Source: Candidatus Woesearchaeota archaeon
GTDB lineage: Archaea > Nanoarchaeota > Nanoarchaeia > Woesearchaeales > JAGVZT01
DNA length: 16,247 nt
Assembly (NCBI GenBank): GCA_017608295.1
Contig: JAFCGF010000042.1
Coordinates: forward strand, 1 to 16,247
Direction: 5' to 3'
The translations under genes and the position numbers were made by a program. Every line of letters starts with the position of its first letter. Within the stretch, counting starts at the first letter, position 1. The notes below the pieces were generated by a model. That model ran no database searches. It was not told the DNA's origin and saw only the letters and a program-made list of their open reading frames with translations. Shown piece after piece: positions 7,507 to 14,646 of this stretch.

Positions 7507-9331
7507 CCTGAATTGCCTTGATCCGTTTATCATACATGATCGCTGTGGGGATGTCCTGCAGGTCATCACGGTACAGTTCTACCAGTTTTCCCAGCACAGC
7601 AACCGAACGGGGATCAATTTCCAGTGCACGGGAATAGAGATCCGCTGCTTCCTCATATTCCTGCATGCCGTGGTATACCTTGCCGAGCCCGAATATTACG
7701 GAAAAATGATCCGGTGCATGCCGGTATGCTCTTTGCAGGAAGAAAACAGCAGAGTCGTAGTTTTGTTCTCGAAGGTACATGATGCCACAGTTTGCCGAGG
7801 CAATAAAGAATGATGTATCAGTCATGGCAGCCTGGCGATAACACCGCAATGCGGCCTTTTGTTTTCCTATGGTTTCAAGGAGCAGGCCCTTATTGTTAAG
7901 AGCCGGGATGTTTCCGGGGAAGATGGTAAGGCTCTGTTCATAGTAGTGAAGAGATTCATTCAGCAGGTTCTCTTTCGTTCGATTGTCCTGTGTGTTCAGG
8001 GCTCTGTCAAACAGCGCTTTGGCGTAATAATGATTGGCTCTCGTACTCCCCGGGCTTGTAGTAACTCCGGCATGAAAAAGGTGGTAGTCGTCCTGCCAGT
8101 CGGAGTTCCTCTCAAAGGTCTTGAAACTGTAAAAACCCAGGATAACCACCAGGGCAATGATCATTGGAAGAGGCTTTTCCGGCTTAAGATATAAAAAGTG
8201 GTAAAGGAGAAAGGCCAGTACAATACAGAAAGCCAGTGATGGAGTGAAGAGGAGCCGTTCGGCAAAAGTGATGCCTATCAGGAAAAAGAGGTTGCTCGTG
8301 ATGACAAAGGTTATAGTAAAAAACCAGATGCTGTAGGCATAAATAGTCTTGCTCCTGAAACTCCTCACGGCAATTACTGCCAGGGCGATCATTATGATGA
8401 TGCTCAACCATACACGCCAGTCAGAGAAACCAACCAACGGAAAATGGGCATACCCGTATGTGAAGGATAAAGGATGTGGAAAGATGAGCAGCCACAGGTA
8501 GTTTCCCAGAAGCATCAGGGCCGAAGCCACCTGCTGTGCATTGGATTCGGCAGCAAACAGCGCATTGTCGAGGATTCCGAAAGAATAATAGCTCTGGTCG
8601 GTGACATATCCCCGGATGATAAAAAAGATGATCGGAACAATAAGATAGAATGAAGAGATCTTCAATATCCGGATGGGTTTTATCGAAGTGAAGAAATAGA
8701 GAGTGAGCGGAACCAAACCAAGAATAGCCAAAGCCGCCTCTTTGGAAAGCACGCCAAGAAAATAGCTGAGAATGCTTAAAATAAGAAGGTAAGGTTTTTG
8801 TTTGTCGACATAACGCATCAGGAACAGTAAAACACCCAGTAAACAGAGGAAACTAAATAGTTCATCGCGGCTTTTGATGTTGGCAACAACTTCGGTATGG
8901 ATGGGATGGGCGGCAAACAGGAGGGTGGCTGCTATTGCAAGCAGCGGGGCTGATCTGTTAAAAAGCCGTCGGAGCAGTAAATACAGCAGGAAGACAGCAA
9001 AGGCATACCAGAGCACATTCATCCAGTGATGGCTCCTGGCACTGTCTCCAAGAATCTCTTTCTCCACGGCAAATGCAGCCAGCATCATTGGCCGGTAATA
9101 CCTGCCTTTCTCTCCGGAGAAACCTTCATACCAGGAGTGTGTGAAGATGTCCGGGATTCCTTCAATGCCCTGGTTGACGTAGTCGTTTTTCCCGCATATG
9201 ATGTCATCGTCAAGGACATATCCATGCTGCAGCGTTCCGGTATAAAGGATGAAGGCGAATGCCGCAAGTAGCAGTCCGGTTCGCCAGGGGACAGCCCAGA
9301 AGCTGGGTTTGGGAGCCTTTTTATGTTTCAT
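7496..9331 (-). CDS. TMTC-like GT-C glycosyltransferase with C-terminal TPR repeats
   Basis: 611 residues, an integral inner-membrane protein. Residues 15-31 form the first membrane helix and about ten more hydrophobic segments follow to roughly residue 401. After that the protein is soluble and contains about four TPR units (430-605, e.g. ALNNKGLLLETIGK and VIFGLGKVYHGMQEYEEA). Features typical of TMTC proteins (transmembrane and TPR O-mannosyltransferases of the GT-C fold) are the acidic first loop LDDD (40-43), YYRPM (78-82), AHPIHTEVV (141-149), SRDEL (154-158), LSKEAA (195-200), AERLLFTPS (357-365) and RNSDWQDDYHLF (408-419). Members transfer sugar from a lipid-linked donor to proteins on the non-cytoplasmic side; that specificity is inferred here. 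It lies between two giant secreted-protein genes, which are plausible substrates. An alternative role is a polysaccharide or lipid glycosyltransferase. The start is the ATG before MKHKK and the first helix. Confidence 0.9.
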   Translation of the reverse strand: MKHKKAPKPSFWAVPWRTGLLLAAFAFILYTGTLQHGYVLDDDIICGKNDYVNQGIEGIPDIFTHSWYEGFSGEKGRYYRPMMLAAFAVEKEILGDSARSHHWMNVLWYAFAVFLLYLLLRRLFNRSAPLLAIAATLLFAAHPIHTEVVANIKSRDELFSFLCLLGVLLFLMRYVDKQKPYLLILSILSYFLGVLSKEAALAILGLVPLTLYFFTSIKPIRILKISSFYLIVPIIFFIIRGYVTDQSYYSFGILDNALFAAESNAQQVASALMLLGNYLWLLIFPHPLSFTYGYAHFPLVGFSDWRVWLSIIIMIALAVIAVRSFRSKTIYAYSIWFFTITFVITSNLFFLIGITFAERLLFTPSLAFCIVLAFLLYHFLYLKPEKPLPMIIALVVILGFYSFKTFERNSDWQDDYHLFHAGVTTSPGSTRANHYYAKALFDRALNTQDNRTKENLLNESLHYYEQSLTIFPGNIPALNNKGLLLETIGKQKAALRCYRQAAMTDTSFFIASANCGIMYLREQNYDSAVFFLQRAYRHAPDHFSVIFGLGKVYHGMQEYEEAADLYSRALEIDPRSVAVLGKLVELYRDDLQDIPTAIMYDKRIKAIQGNR

Positions 9332-9363
9332 TCGTTCTCAATGATGTTGATGACCATATGCAG

Positions 9364-9382
9364 GCTTGCTACCGTAGCAAGC
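9364..9382. promoter_or_regulatory. Perfect inverted repeat upstream of the glycosyltransferase gene
   Basis: GCTTGCTAC and its exact reverse complement GTAGCAAGC are separated by a single C. The site is 33 bp upstream of the glycosyltransferase start and between two divergent genes. The short centre suits an operator for a dimeric regulator; a hairpin with a 7-bp stem is also possible. It could serve as a 5' leader element. No TAnnTTTG box for the glycosyltransferase was found. Confidence 0.55.
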
Positions 9383-9433
9383 AATTTTTCATTAAAAATA
9401 CAAATTTTTGTTCAAAATAATTCTTTCGCCATC

Positions 9434-9463
9434 TTTGTATCGAATTCACTTTAATTAAATTTG
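9434..9463 (+). promoter_or_regulatory. Promoter of the 61-residue protein gene
   Basis: TTTG (9434-9437) and TAAATTTG (9456-9463) are separated by 18 bases. Together they match the Bacteroidota -33 TTTG and -7 TAnnTTTG pair. The transcript would start near 9470 and have a leader of about 55 bases. This is the best promoter match in the window. Confidence 0.7.
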
Positions 9464-9525
9464 TAACTTGATTGTTTCAAATATTCCGAAAACAGATGCA
9501 ATGTTAACCCCATAAATTCAAGATC

Positions 9526-9711
9526 ATGGCTGAAATCAAATGTGAAGATTGCTCATTGCGTGTAAAGTACGATAATAAACCAAAATCATTTCTGGGACGG
9601 TTCTGGAGATGGCATATAGGATTTTGTCCCGGGTGGAAAGCTTATATGCAATCACTTGACGATGAAAAGCGAATGGAAATCATCAAGCAATACAATCTGA
9701 AAGTCAAATAA
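9526..9711 (+). CDS. Small CxxC protein of unknown function, 61 residues
   Basis: The only plus-strand gene I accept. The ATG at 9526 opens MAEIKCEDCSLRVKYDN and the frame ends at TAA 9709-9711. Residues 6-9 are CEDC and Cys34 lies in GFCPGW. The centre (FLGRFWRWHIGFCPGWKAY, 22-40) is rich in Trp and aromatic residues, and the tail is charged and probably helical (DDEKRMEIIKQYN). There is no signal peptide. It looks like a small cytosolic protein of a type that seems to recur in Bacteroidota, but I cannot name a family. Three Cys are too few for a classic four-Cys zinc site unless it dimerises. Its own good promoter and base composition unlike the antisense frames support a real gene. It diverges from the glycosyltransferase gene and converges with gene C across a 28-bp gap. 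Function unknown. Confidence 0.83.
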   Translation: MAEIKCEDCSLRVKYDNKPKSFLGRFWRWHIGFCPGWKAYMQSLDDEKRMEIIKQYNLKVK

Positions 9712-9717
9712 AATCTA

Positions 9718-9752
9718 CTTGAACCTTGACCCTCGTCCCTCAGTCTTTAATA
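9718..9752. repeat. Heptanucleotide array through the gene C stop codon
   Basis: Five contiguous heptads: CTTGAAC, CTTGACC, CTCGTCC, CTCAGTC and TTTAATA. The array fills almost the whole 28-bp gap between two convergent genes, contains the gene C stop (TGA, complement of 9740-9742) and continues into its last codons. No hairpin terminator is visible for either gene. Confidence 0.75.
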
Positions 9753-12700
9753 CATCTTACCGCAAACGAATTACTATGTAGAGCCGGATAGAACGAGACA
9801 CTGGGCGTGTAATCGATATCGATAGCAACTTCATTCATGCCGTGTGCCCAGGCTTTATTGGGAGCATGAACTGTGGAAGACCAGTAGAGGATAGATCTCA
9901 GGATCGGATCACCGGAAGGGAACTTCCAGATGTTGTTGTGGAAACGGATGCCGGTTAACAGGGCATCGAAGCCGGAGTATCCGGTAATTTTCAGTGCATT
10001 GCCCGCGAAGCCGCTGGAGATGTAGACGGCGAACAGGGTATTCCACTCTGCCTCAATAGGGATATGCCAGCCGGGCGGACAGAAGCCCCGGGATCCGTTA
10101 TCGGCTGTGTAGGTCATTATCTCGTTCCATTGATACAGCGCAGAGCCCAGGGCACAGAGCGCAGGGTTATCGTTATAACAGTATTTTTCGGGGATGCAGT
10201 TATCTCTTTGGCTTTGTGAACTGGCGATTTGTGTTCCAAAGTTGAGGTTGGCTGCCATCCAGCACTGGCCGTTAATTTCAACGGTAGGATACTGAAGACT
10301 ATCGCGGATGTCGATTAATGTATCGCCACAGATATGGGATACGGGATCCGCGATATGGATAGAGAGGGATGCATTGTCGATGCACCCGAAGTCGTTCGTG
10401 TAGGTATAATTGATGACATGGATTCCGGTTCCGGCGATAGCCGGGTAGAATATTGATCCGGTGACACCGGTTCCGGAGAATATGCCGCCAGGCGGCAGAG
10501 CGCCTTTCAGTTCAAACGGTTGTGATTCGGTGGTGGTGATGGTGTCGAAACAAACCGTCATTGAGACCACCGACATAGGATTGACGGTGACCACAACCGT
10601 ATTTTGTATGCCTGTACACCCATTGGCTGTGGGGGTGACCTGGTAGGTCACCCAGGGCATCATATATCCCGAATTGACCAGGGTTTGCTGGATCAGATCT
10701 CCCGACCCGTTGGAATAGCCAGACACCTCCGGATCGCTGCCTGTGGCGGTCCAGGTAAACGACGTGCCTGTTACCTGGGACTGTAGGGCCAAACCGGTGG
10801 TTTGACCACTGCACAACATCTCCCCATTTGGCACAAAGATCACGTCAGCAACCGGAAATATAGTTACCGTATACAGGGTCGGTGTGGCAGGAGTGCACCC
10901 GTTTGCCACCGGGAGGATGGAGTAGATAACGGTTTCTGTGGTGAAACCGGAGTTGGATATGGTCTCGAAGATATTTCCGTTTCCTGAAGGGGAAAATCCG
11001 GTGATGTTCGGGGAACTTGCCGAAGCGGTCCAGTTCAATACCGTACCGGATACCGAAGAGGAGAGCAGGATATCGGTAGTCTGCCCCGAGCAGATCGTTG
11101 GTGTGGTAGAATTAATCTGCACATCCGGAAGCGGATAGACGGTAACCGTATAATCCGTAGCGGAGGCCGGAGAGCATCCATTGGCTGTAGGGGTGATCTG
11201 GTAAGTCACCCATTCTATTGTCGCCCCTGAATTGAAGATCGTTTCCAGGATGTCGCCGCTGCCACTGGGAGAGAATCCGGAAAGGTTTGGAGAACTGGCG
11301 GTGGCAGTCCAGTTTAGCGTAGTACCGGATACAGGAGAGGAGAGCAGGATATCGGTTGTTTGGCCGGAACAGATGGTAGGGGTGGTAGAATTGATCACCA
11401 CATCCGGTATTGGATAAACGGTAACCGTATAGTCGGTTGGAGTGGCCGGTGAACAGCCGTTGGCTGTAGGGGTGACCTGGTAGATCACCCATTCTATTGT
11501 CGTCCCCGAATTGGAGATCAAGTCGAAGATATCGCCGCTTCCGCTGGGAGAGAATCCCGACAGATTGGGTGAGCTGCCTGTTGCGGTCCAGTTCAGTATC
11601 GTACCGGATACCGAAGAGGAGAGCAGGATATCGGTAGTCTGCCCCGAACAGATCGTTGGTGTGGTGGAATTGATCAGCACATCCGGTATTGGATAAACGG
11701 TAACCGTATAGTCGGTTGGAGTGGCCGGTGAACATCCGTTGGCTGTAGGGGTGATCTGGTAGGTCACCCATTCTGTTGTTGCCCCTGAATTGAAGATCGT
11801 TTCCAGGATGTCGCCGCTTCCTGAAGGGGAGAATCCGGTGAGGTTCGGAGAGCTGGCTGAAGCGGTCCAGGGGAAGGTGGTTCCGGTTACGGATGAGGTC
11901 AGGAGGATATCCGTTGTTTGCCCTGAACAAATGGAAGGTGTGGTAGAGTTAATCACCACATTCGGTATTGGATAAACGGTAACCGTGTAGTCGGTCGGAG
12001 TGGCCGGTGAACAGCCGTTGGCTGTAGGGGTGACCTGGTAGGTCATCCATTCTATTGTCGCCCCTGAATTGAAGATCGTTTCCAGGATGTCGCCGCTGCC
12101 ACTGGGAGAGAATCCTGAAAGGTTTGGGGAACTGGCGGTGGCAGTCCAGTTCAGTGTAGTGCCTGAAACCGATGAAGAGAGCAGGATATCTGTGGTTTCA
12201 CCCGAACAGATAGAAGGAGTTGAGGAGGTGATGATAACGTCAGGGATGGGAAAAACAGTGACTGTGTAATCGGTGGGAGAGGCAGGTGAGCAACCGTTCA
12301 TCGTTGGCATGATGGAATAGGTCACGGTCTCTGTCGTAAATCCCGCATTTAAGATCGTCTCCAGGATGTCTCCGTTTCCTGAAGGGGAATACCCGGATAG
12401 ATTCGGGGAACTGGCGGTAGCTGTCCAGTTGAATACTGTAGCAGGGACAGTGGAAGAGAGCAGGATGCTGGTCGTTTCTCCGGAACAGATGGATGGGGTC
12501 GAGGAGTTGATCTGAACATCGGGAAGCGGGTTTACGGAAACAATAATATCCTGTAGCGTGCCGTTGCAGCCGTTTAACGTAGGGAGCACATGGTATGTGA
12601 CCGTTCCGGTGTTGAGATCGGTGATGTTCAGCAGATCGTTGATCAGTACCTGGTTGTTCAGGCCGGGCGGACAACTCACGATGTTGGCCGAGCATGTGGG

Positions 12701-14461
12701 AGGCGGACTGGTCCAGCTGAAGAGCGCTCCCGGAGGATCCGAAGTCAGCGGCATATTTACGGTAGTCCCGGAACAGATTGATTTGGAATAGGGGGGCTCG
12801 ATATCGGGGATCGGTTTGATGGTGATGGTCAGGGAGGAGGTTGGCCCCAGGTCGGTACAGTTGGTATTGGTGCCATAGACCTGGATTTCACCGGAAGTGG
12901 CGTTTGCAGCAAAATTCACTGTGATAAAGGCATCGGTGGGATTGGTATGAATGATGGTAGTTCCGGTTCCGGTATAGCTCCAGTGGTAGGTTTCGGTATT
13001 TGGATCCGGGACCACCGAAAAGATCAAACTACTTGTTCCGGCGCAATAGCTCTGGGGAGGCGATTGGTTGAATACCAGAAGCTGTGGATTCCTGTACTGG
13101 GTGATGTCTACCGGGGTGGTGGTTGTGGCAACGTTATACCACCAGGTGTTCATGGTGTGGAGGTTCCCGTTAGGCCAGGGATGGCAACCGGGCGGACTCA
13201 GGCACCCGGTAAAGTTTGTGGTACCGCCCGGGATGTTGGAGTCATCCCAGTAAACCAGGGGTGTAGCCCCGGGCGGACTAACCAGTCCGATGATAAATCC
13301 GTTGTTGTTACCCTCTACATCATACAGAGGCAGGTTGGTCAACCCGTTGATGTAACTGACGGTAAAATTGATGTTGACGTTGTTGGGAACAGGAACACCC
13401 ACCGGTGTGGTCCCATCCAGCCCGTCCCAGTTGATCAGGTTCTCTCCGGCCACCACGGCTGTAGCCAGGGTTCGGGTGATGTAAGGCGGGTCAAAATCCA
13501 GTTCGATCTCCACATTTCCCGGCTTGTCTACTGTCACGTGAAAGATGATGTTGCCGTTATCGCAGAACCGCTCTCCTGTGACAGGAGGGATGATCTGCCC
13601 CAATGTTGTCGCAGCCGGAAAGAGGATGGAGTCAGGAGGATTCAGGAAGATCTTGAATTGAGGTACAAAAGCCTGCTGGTTGTTCAGGGATTTCCGGTCT
13701 TCAATGAAATTACTGGTATTGGCACAGCCGGTCTGGTTGCAGAAGGTCACCCACACACCGCCACTCATATCGTTCAACTCCAGAGAGGTGATGATGCTGT
13801 CATTGGAATAGACATAAAAAGTGGCTGAACAATTATCCCCACCGCTTTCCCGAAACTGCCAGGCCTTACAGAAAACCCTTCCTGGTTTTTCTTCTGATGC
13901 AACCGTATCGGTAACAGTGATGTCAAACAAGTCCAGACGAAAACTTCCAATGGAGGTGTTCCCCGTAGAATTATTGACCCGGTTGAATTCGATATAATAG
14001 GTCCCGGGAGTGGATGGATGAAAGCTGATAGCATCGTATCCTCCTGCCCCAAATAATTGTAAAGGGCCTATGCGGGCTTCACCGATATTATTGATAAATC
14101 CGGGACCACTGGTCGGAAGGTTTTCTTCAGCACGAACGATATTCCCACCGGCATCTTTAATCCGGAAAACGATATGGTTATTGAAACCTGCCCCACTCCA
14201 ATCAAATCCAAGATAGACAGTTTCATCATCGGAATTGGTTATAAAATAGAGGCGGTCTGGTTCTTCACAATCGTAAATGGCAAACTGGGTCCGGTCTCCG
14301 TTTCCGTTGTTACACTGGTTGACAAAATCGTTGCAGAGGTAAAGGTTGGTTTCATGATTATCGATCCAGATCTGTTTTGATCCTTCCGGGAAACCTTGAA
14401 AAGAGAGGAAAATGAATATTAAGACCAGGAAATGCTTGTATCGAAAAGTAGATGTAACCAT
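9740..14461 (-). CDS. Giant secreted protein C: 8 PKD-like modules (6 in a 279-bp array) and a C-terminal FISUMP-type domain
   Basis: 1573 residues from the ATG at 14461. A GTG five codons upstream (14476) is also in frame, but the ATG places the promoter exactly 28 bases away, as in gene B, and begins a good signal peptide (MVTSTFRYKHF plus a hydrophobic core, ending before EGSKQI). The N-terminal region (to about 460) matches A and B, including GRVFCKAWQF, NFIEDRKS, PQFKIFLNPPDSI and MNTWWY. An initial PKD-like module is followed by eight more; modules 2-7 are each exactly 93 residues and very similar (e.g. CSGQTTDILLSS and ITPTANGCSPATPTDY). Next come an Ig-like module (about 1304-1376) and FISUMP (about 1377-1573) with CPPGWHIP and AVRCIKD. 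No type IX C-terminal signal is seen. Export is well supported; a surface role is inferred. The FISUMP core is closest to gene D and the preceding segment closest to gene B. Confidence 0.95.
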   Translation of the reverse strand: MVTSTFRYKHFLVLIFIFLSFQGFPEGSKQIWIDNHETNLYLCNDFVNQCNNGNGDRTQFAIYDCEEPDRLYFITNSDDETVYLGFDWSGAGFNNHIVFRIKDAGGNIVRAEENLPTSGPGFINNIGEARIGPLQLFGAGGYDAISFHPSTPGTYYIEFNRVNNSTGNTSIGSFRLDLFDITVTDTVASEEKPGRVFCKAWQFRESGGDNCSATFYVYSNDSIITSLELNDMSGGVWVTFCNQTGCANTSNFIEDRKSLNNQQAFVPQFKIFLNPPDSILFPAATTLGQIIPPVTGERFCDNGNIIFHVTVDKPGNVEIELDFDPPYITRTLATAVVAGENLINWDGLDGTTPVGVPVPNNVNINFTVSYINGLTNLPLYDVEGNNNGFIIGLVSPPGATPLVYWDDSNIPGGTTNFTGCLSPPGCHPWPNGNLHTMNTWWYNVATTTTPVDITQYRNPQLLVFNQSPPQSYCAGTSSLIFSVVPDPNTETYHWSYTGTGTTIIHTNPTDAFITVNFAANATSGEIQVYGTNTNCTDLGPTSSLTITIKPIPDIEPPYSKSICSGTTVNMPLTSDPPGALFSWTSPPPTCSANIVSCPPGLNNQVLINDLLNITDLNTGTVTYHVLPTLNGCNGTLQDIIVSVNPLPDVQINSSTPSICSGETTSILLSSTVPATVFNWTATASSPNLSGYSPSGNGDILETILNAGFTTETVTYSIMPTMNGCSPASPTDYTVTVFPIPDVIITSSTPSICSGETTDILLSSSVSGTTLNWTATASSPNLSGFSPSGSGDILETIFNSGATIEWMTYQVTPTANGCSPATPTDYTVTVYPIPNVVINSTTPSICSGQTTDILLTSSVTGTTFPWTASASSPNLTGFSPSGSGDILETIFNSGATTEWVTYQITPTANGCSPATPTDYTVTVYPIPDVLINSTTPTICSGQTTDILLSSSVSGTILNWTATGSSPNLSGFSPSGSGDIFDLISNSGTTIEWVIYQVTPTANGCSPATPTDYTVTVYPIPDVVINSTTPTICSGQTTDILLSSPVSGTTLNWTATASSPNLSGFSPSGSGDILETIFNSGATIEWVTYQITPTANGCSPASATDYTVTVYPLPDVQINSTTPTICSGQTTDILLSSSVSGTVLNWTASASSPNITGFSPSGNGNIFETISNSGFTTETVIYSILPVANGCTPATPTLYTVTIFPVADVIFVPNGEMLCSGQTTGLALQSQVTGTSFTWTATGSDPEVSGYSNGSGDLIQQTLVNSGYMMPWVTYQVTPTANGCTGIQNTVVVTVNPMSVVSMTVCFDTITTTESQPFELKGALPPGGIFSGTGVTGSIFYPAIAGTGIHVINYTYTNDFGCIDNASLSIHIADPVSHICGDTLIDIRDSLQYPTVEINGQCWMAANLNFGTQIASSQSQRDNCIPEKYCYNDNPALCALGSALYQWNEIMTYTADNGSRGFCPPGWHIPIEAEWNTLFAVYISSGFAGNALKITGYSGFDALLTGIRFHNNIWKFPSGDPILRSILYWSSTVHAPNKAWAHGMNEVAIDIDYTPSVSFYPALHSNSFAVRCIKD
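10823..12496 (-). repeat. Six-unit tandem array of 279 bp in gene C
   Basis: Six direct repeats with unit starts at 11101, 11380, 11659, 11938, 12217 and 12496 (minus strand), each exactly 279 bp or 93 codons. Units begin P[ST]ICSG[QE]TT and carry NWTATASSPNLSGFSPSG and ANGCSPA or close variants. Copies are highly similar at the DNA level, including the antisense frame, which repeats the same short open frames at 279-bp spacing. The outer units (2 and 7) are the most diverged, as expected from expansion in the middle. Confidence 0.93.
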
Positions 14462-14483
14462 AGATGGAGCGCTCACTTATTTA

Positions 14484-14509
14484 ATACACAAAATTATAAA
14501 AAAGGTTGC
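14484..14509 (-). promoter_or_regulatory. Promoter block of gene C, shared with gene B
   Basis: This 26-bp block is 24/26 identical to 7330-7355. It contains TAATTTTG (14489-14496 on the minus strand), which fits TAnnTTTG, and the flanking GCAACC. The -7 box is 28 bases from the ATG at 14461, the same distance as in gene B, and this fixes the preferred start. A transcript would start close to the GTG at 14476, a further reason to reject that start. Confidence 0.65.
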
Positions 14510-14541
14510 GTGTTGGCGGGAAAAATTACTGACAAGCAGAT

Positions 14542-14646
14542 AGCTGGATAACTGGATGCTCGATGCTGGATATTGGATATTAGATATTTAAGACTTGACC
14601 CTCGTCCCTCGTCCCTCGACCCTCGTCCCTCAACCCTCAATCTTTT
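14542..14646. repeat. Fifteen-unit degenerate heptanucleotide array through the gene D stop codon
   Basis: The phase is unbroken for 15 units. The first seven are AT-rich (AGCTGGA, TAACTGG, ATGCTGG, ATATTGG and similar). The later ones are ACCCTCG, TCCCTCG, TCCCTCA and ACCCTCA. The gene D stop (TGA, complement of 14637-14639) lies inside. On the transcript strand, six GGG tracts spaced exactly 7 bp apart (14599-14636) follow the stop directly, a canonical G-quadruplex pattern. Apart from the gene C promoter, the gap between genes C and D is this array. Confidence 0.85.

Noticed and set aside
9332..9420. TAnnTTTG promoter for the glycosyltransferase gene
   Set aside because: Only imperfect matches were found (TATTTTTA, TATTTTGA) without a properly spaced -33 element.
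11232..12269. Regularly spaced short plus-strand open frames about 61 codons long
   Set aside because: They repeat every 279 bp because the gene C array repeats; they are shadows of the tandem modules, not genes.
10823..12496. CRISPR array
   Set aside because: The 279-bp periodicity is coding, repeats are whole protein modules, and there are no unique spacers or cas genes.
12947..13828. Plus-strand open frame of 293 codons antisense to gene C
   Set aside because: It lies wholly opposite a well-supported coding frame, has no recognisable motif, promoter or signal, and reflects the codon bias of gene C.
14462..14476. In-frame GTG start of gene C at 14476
   Set aside because: It is almost at the predicted transcription start, and the ATG at 14461 restores the same promoter spacing and signal peptide layout as gene B.
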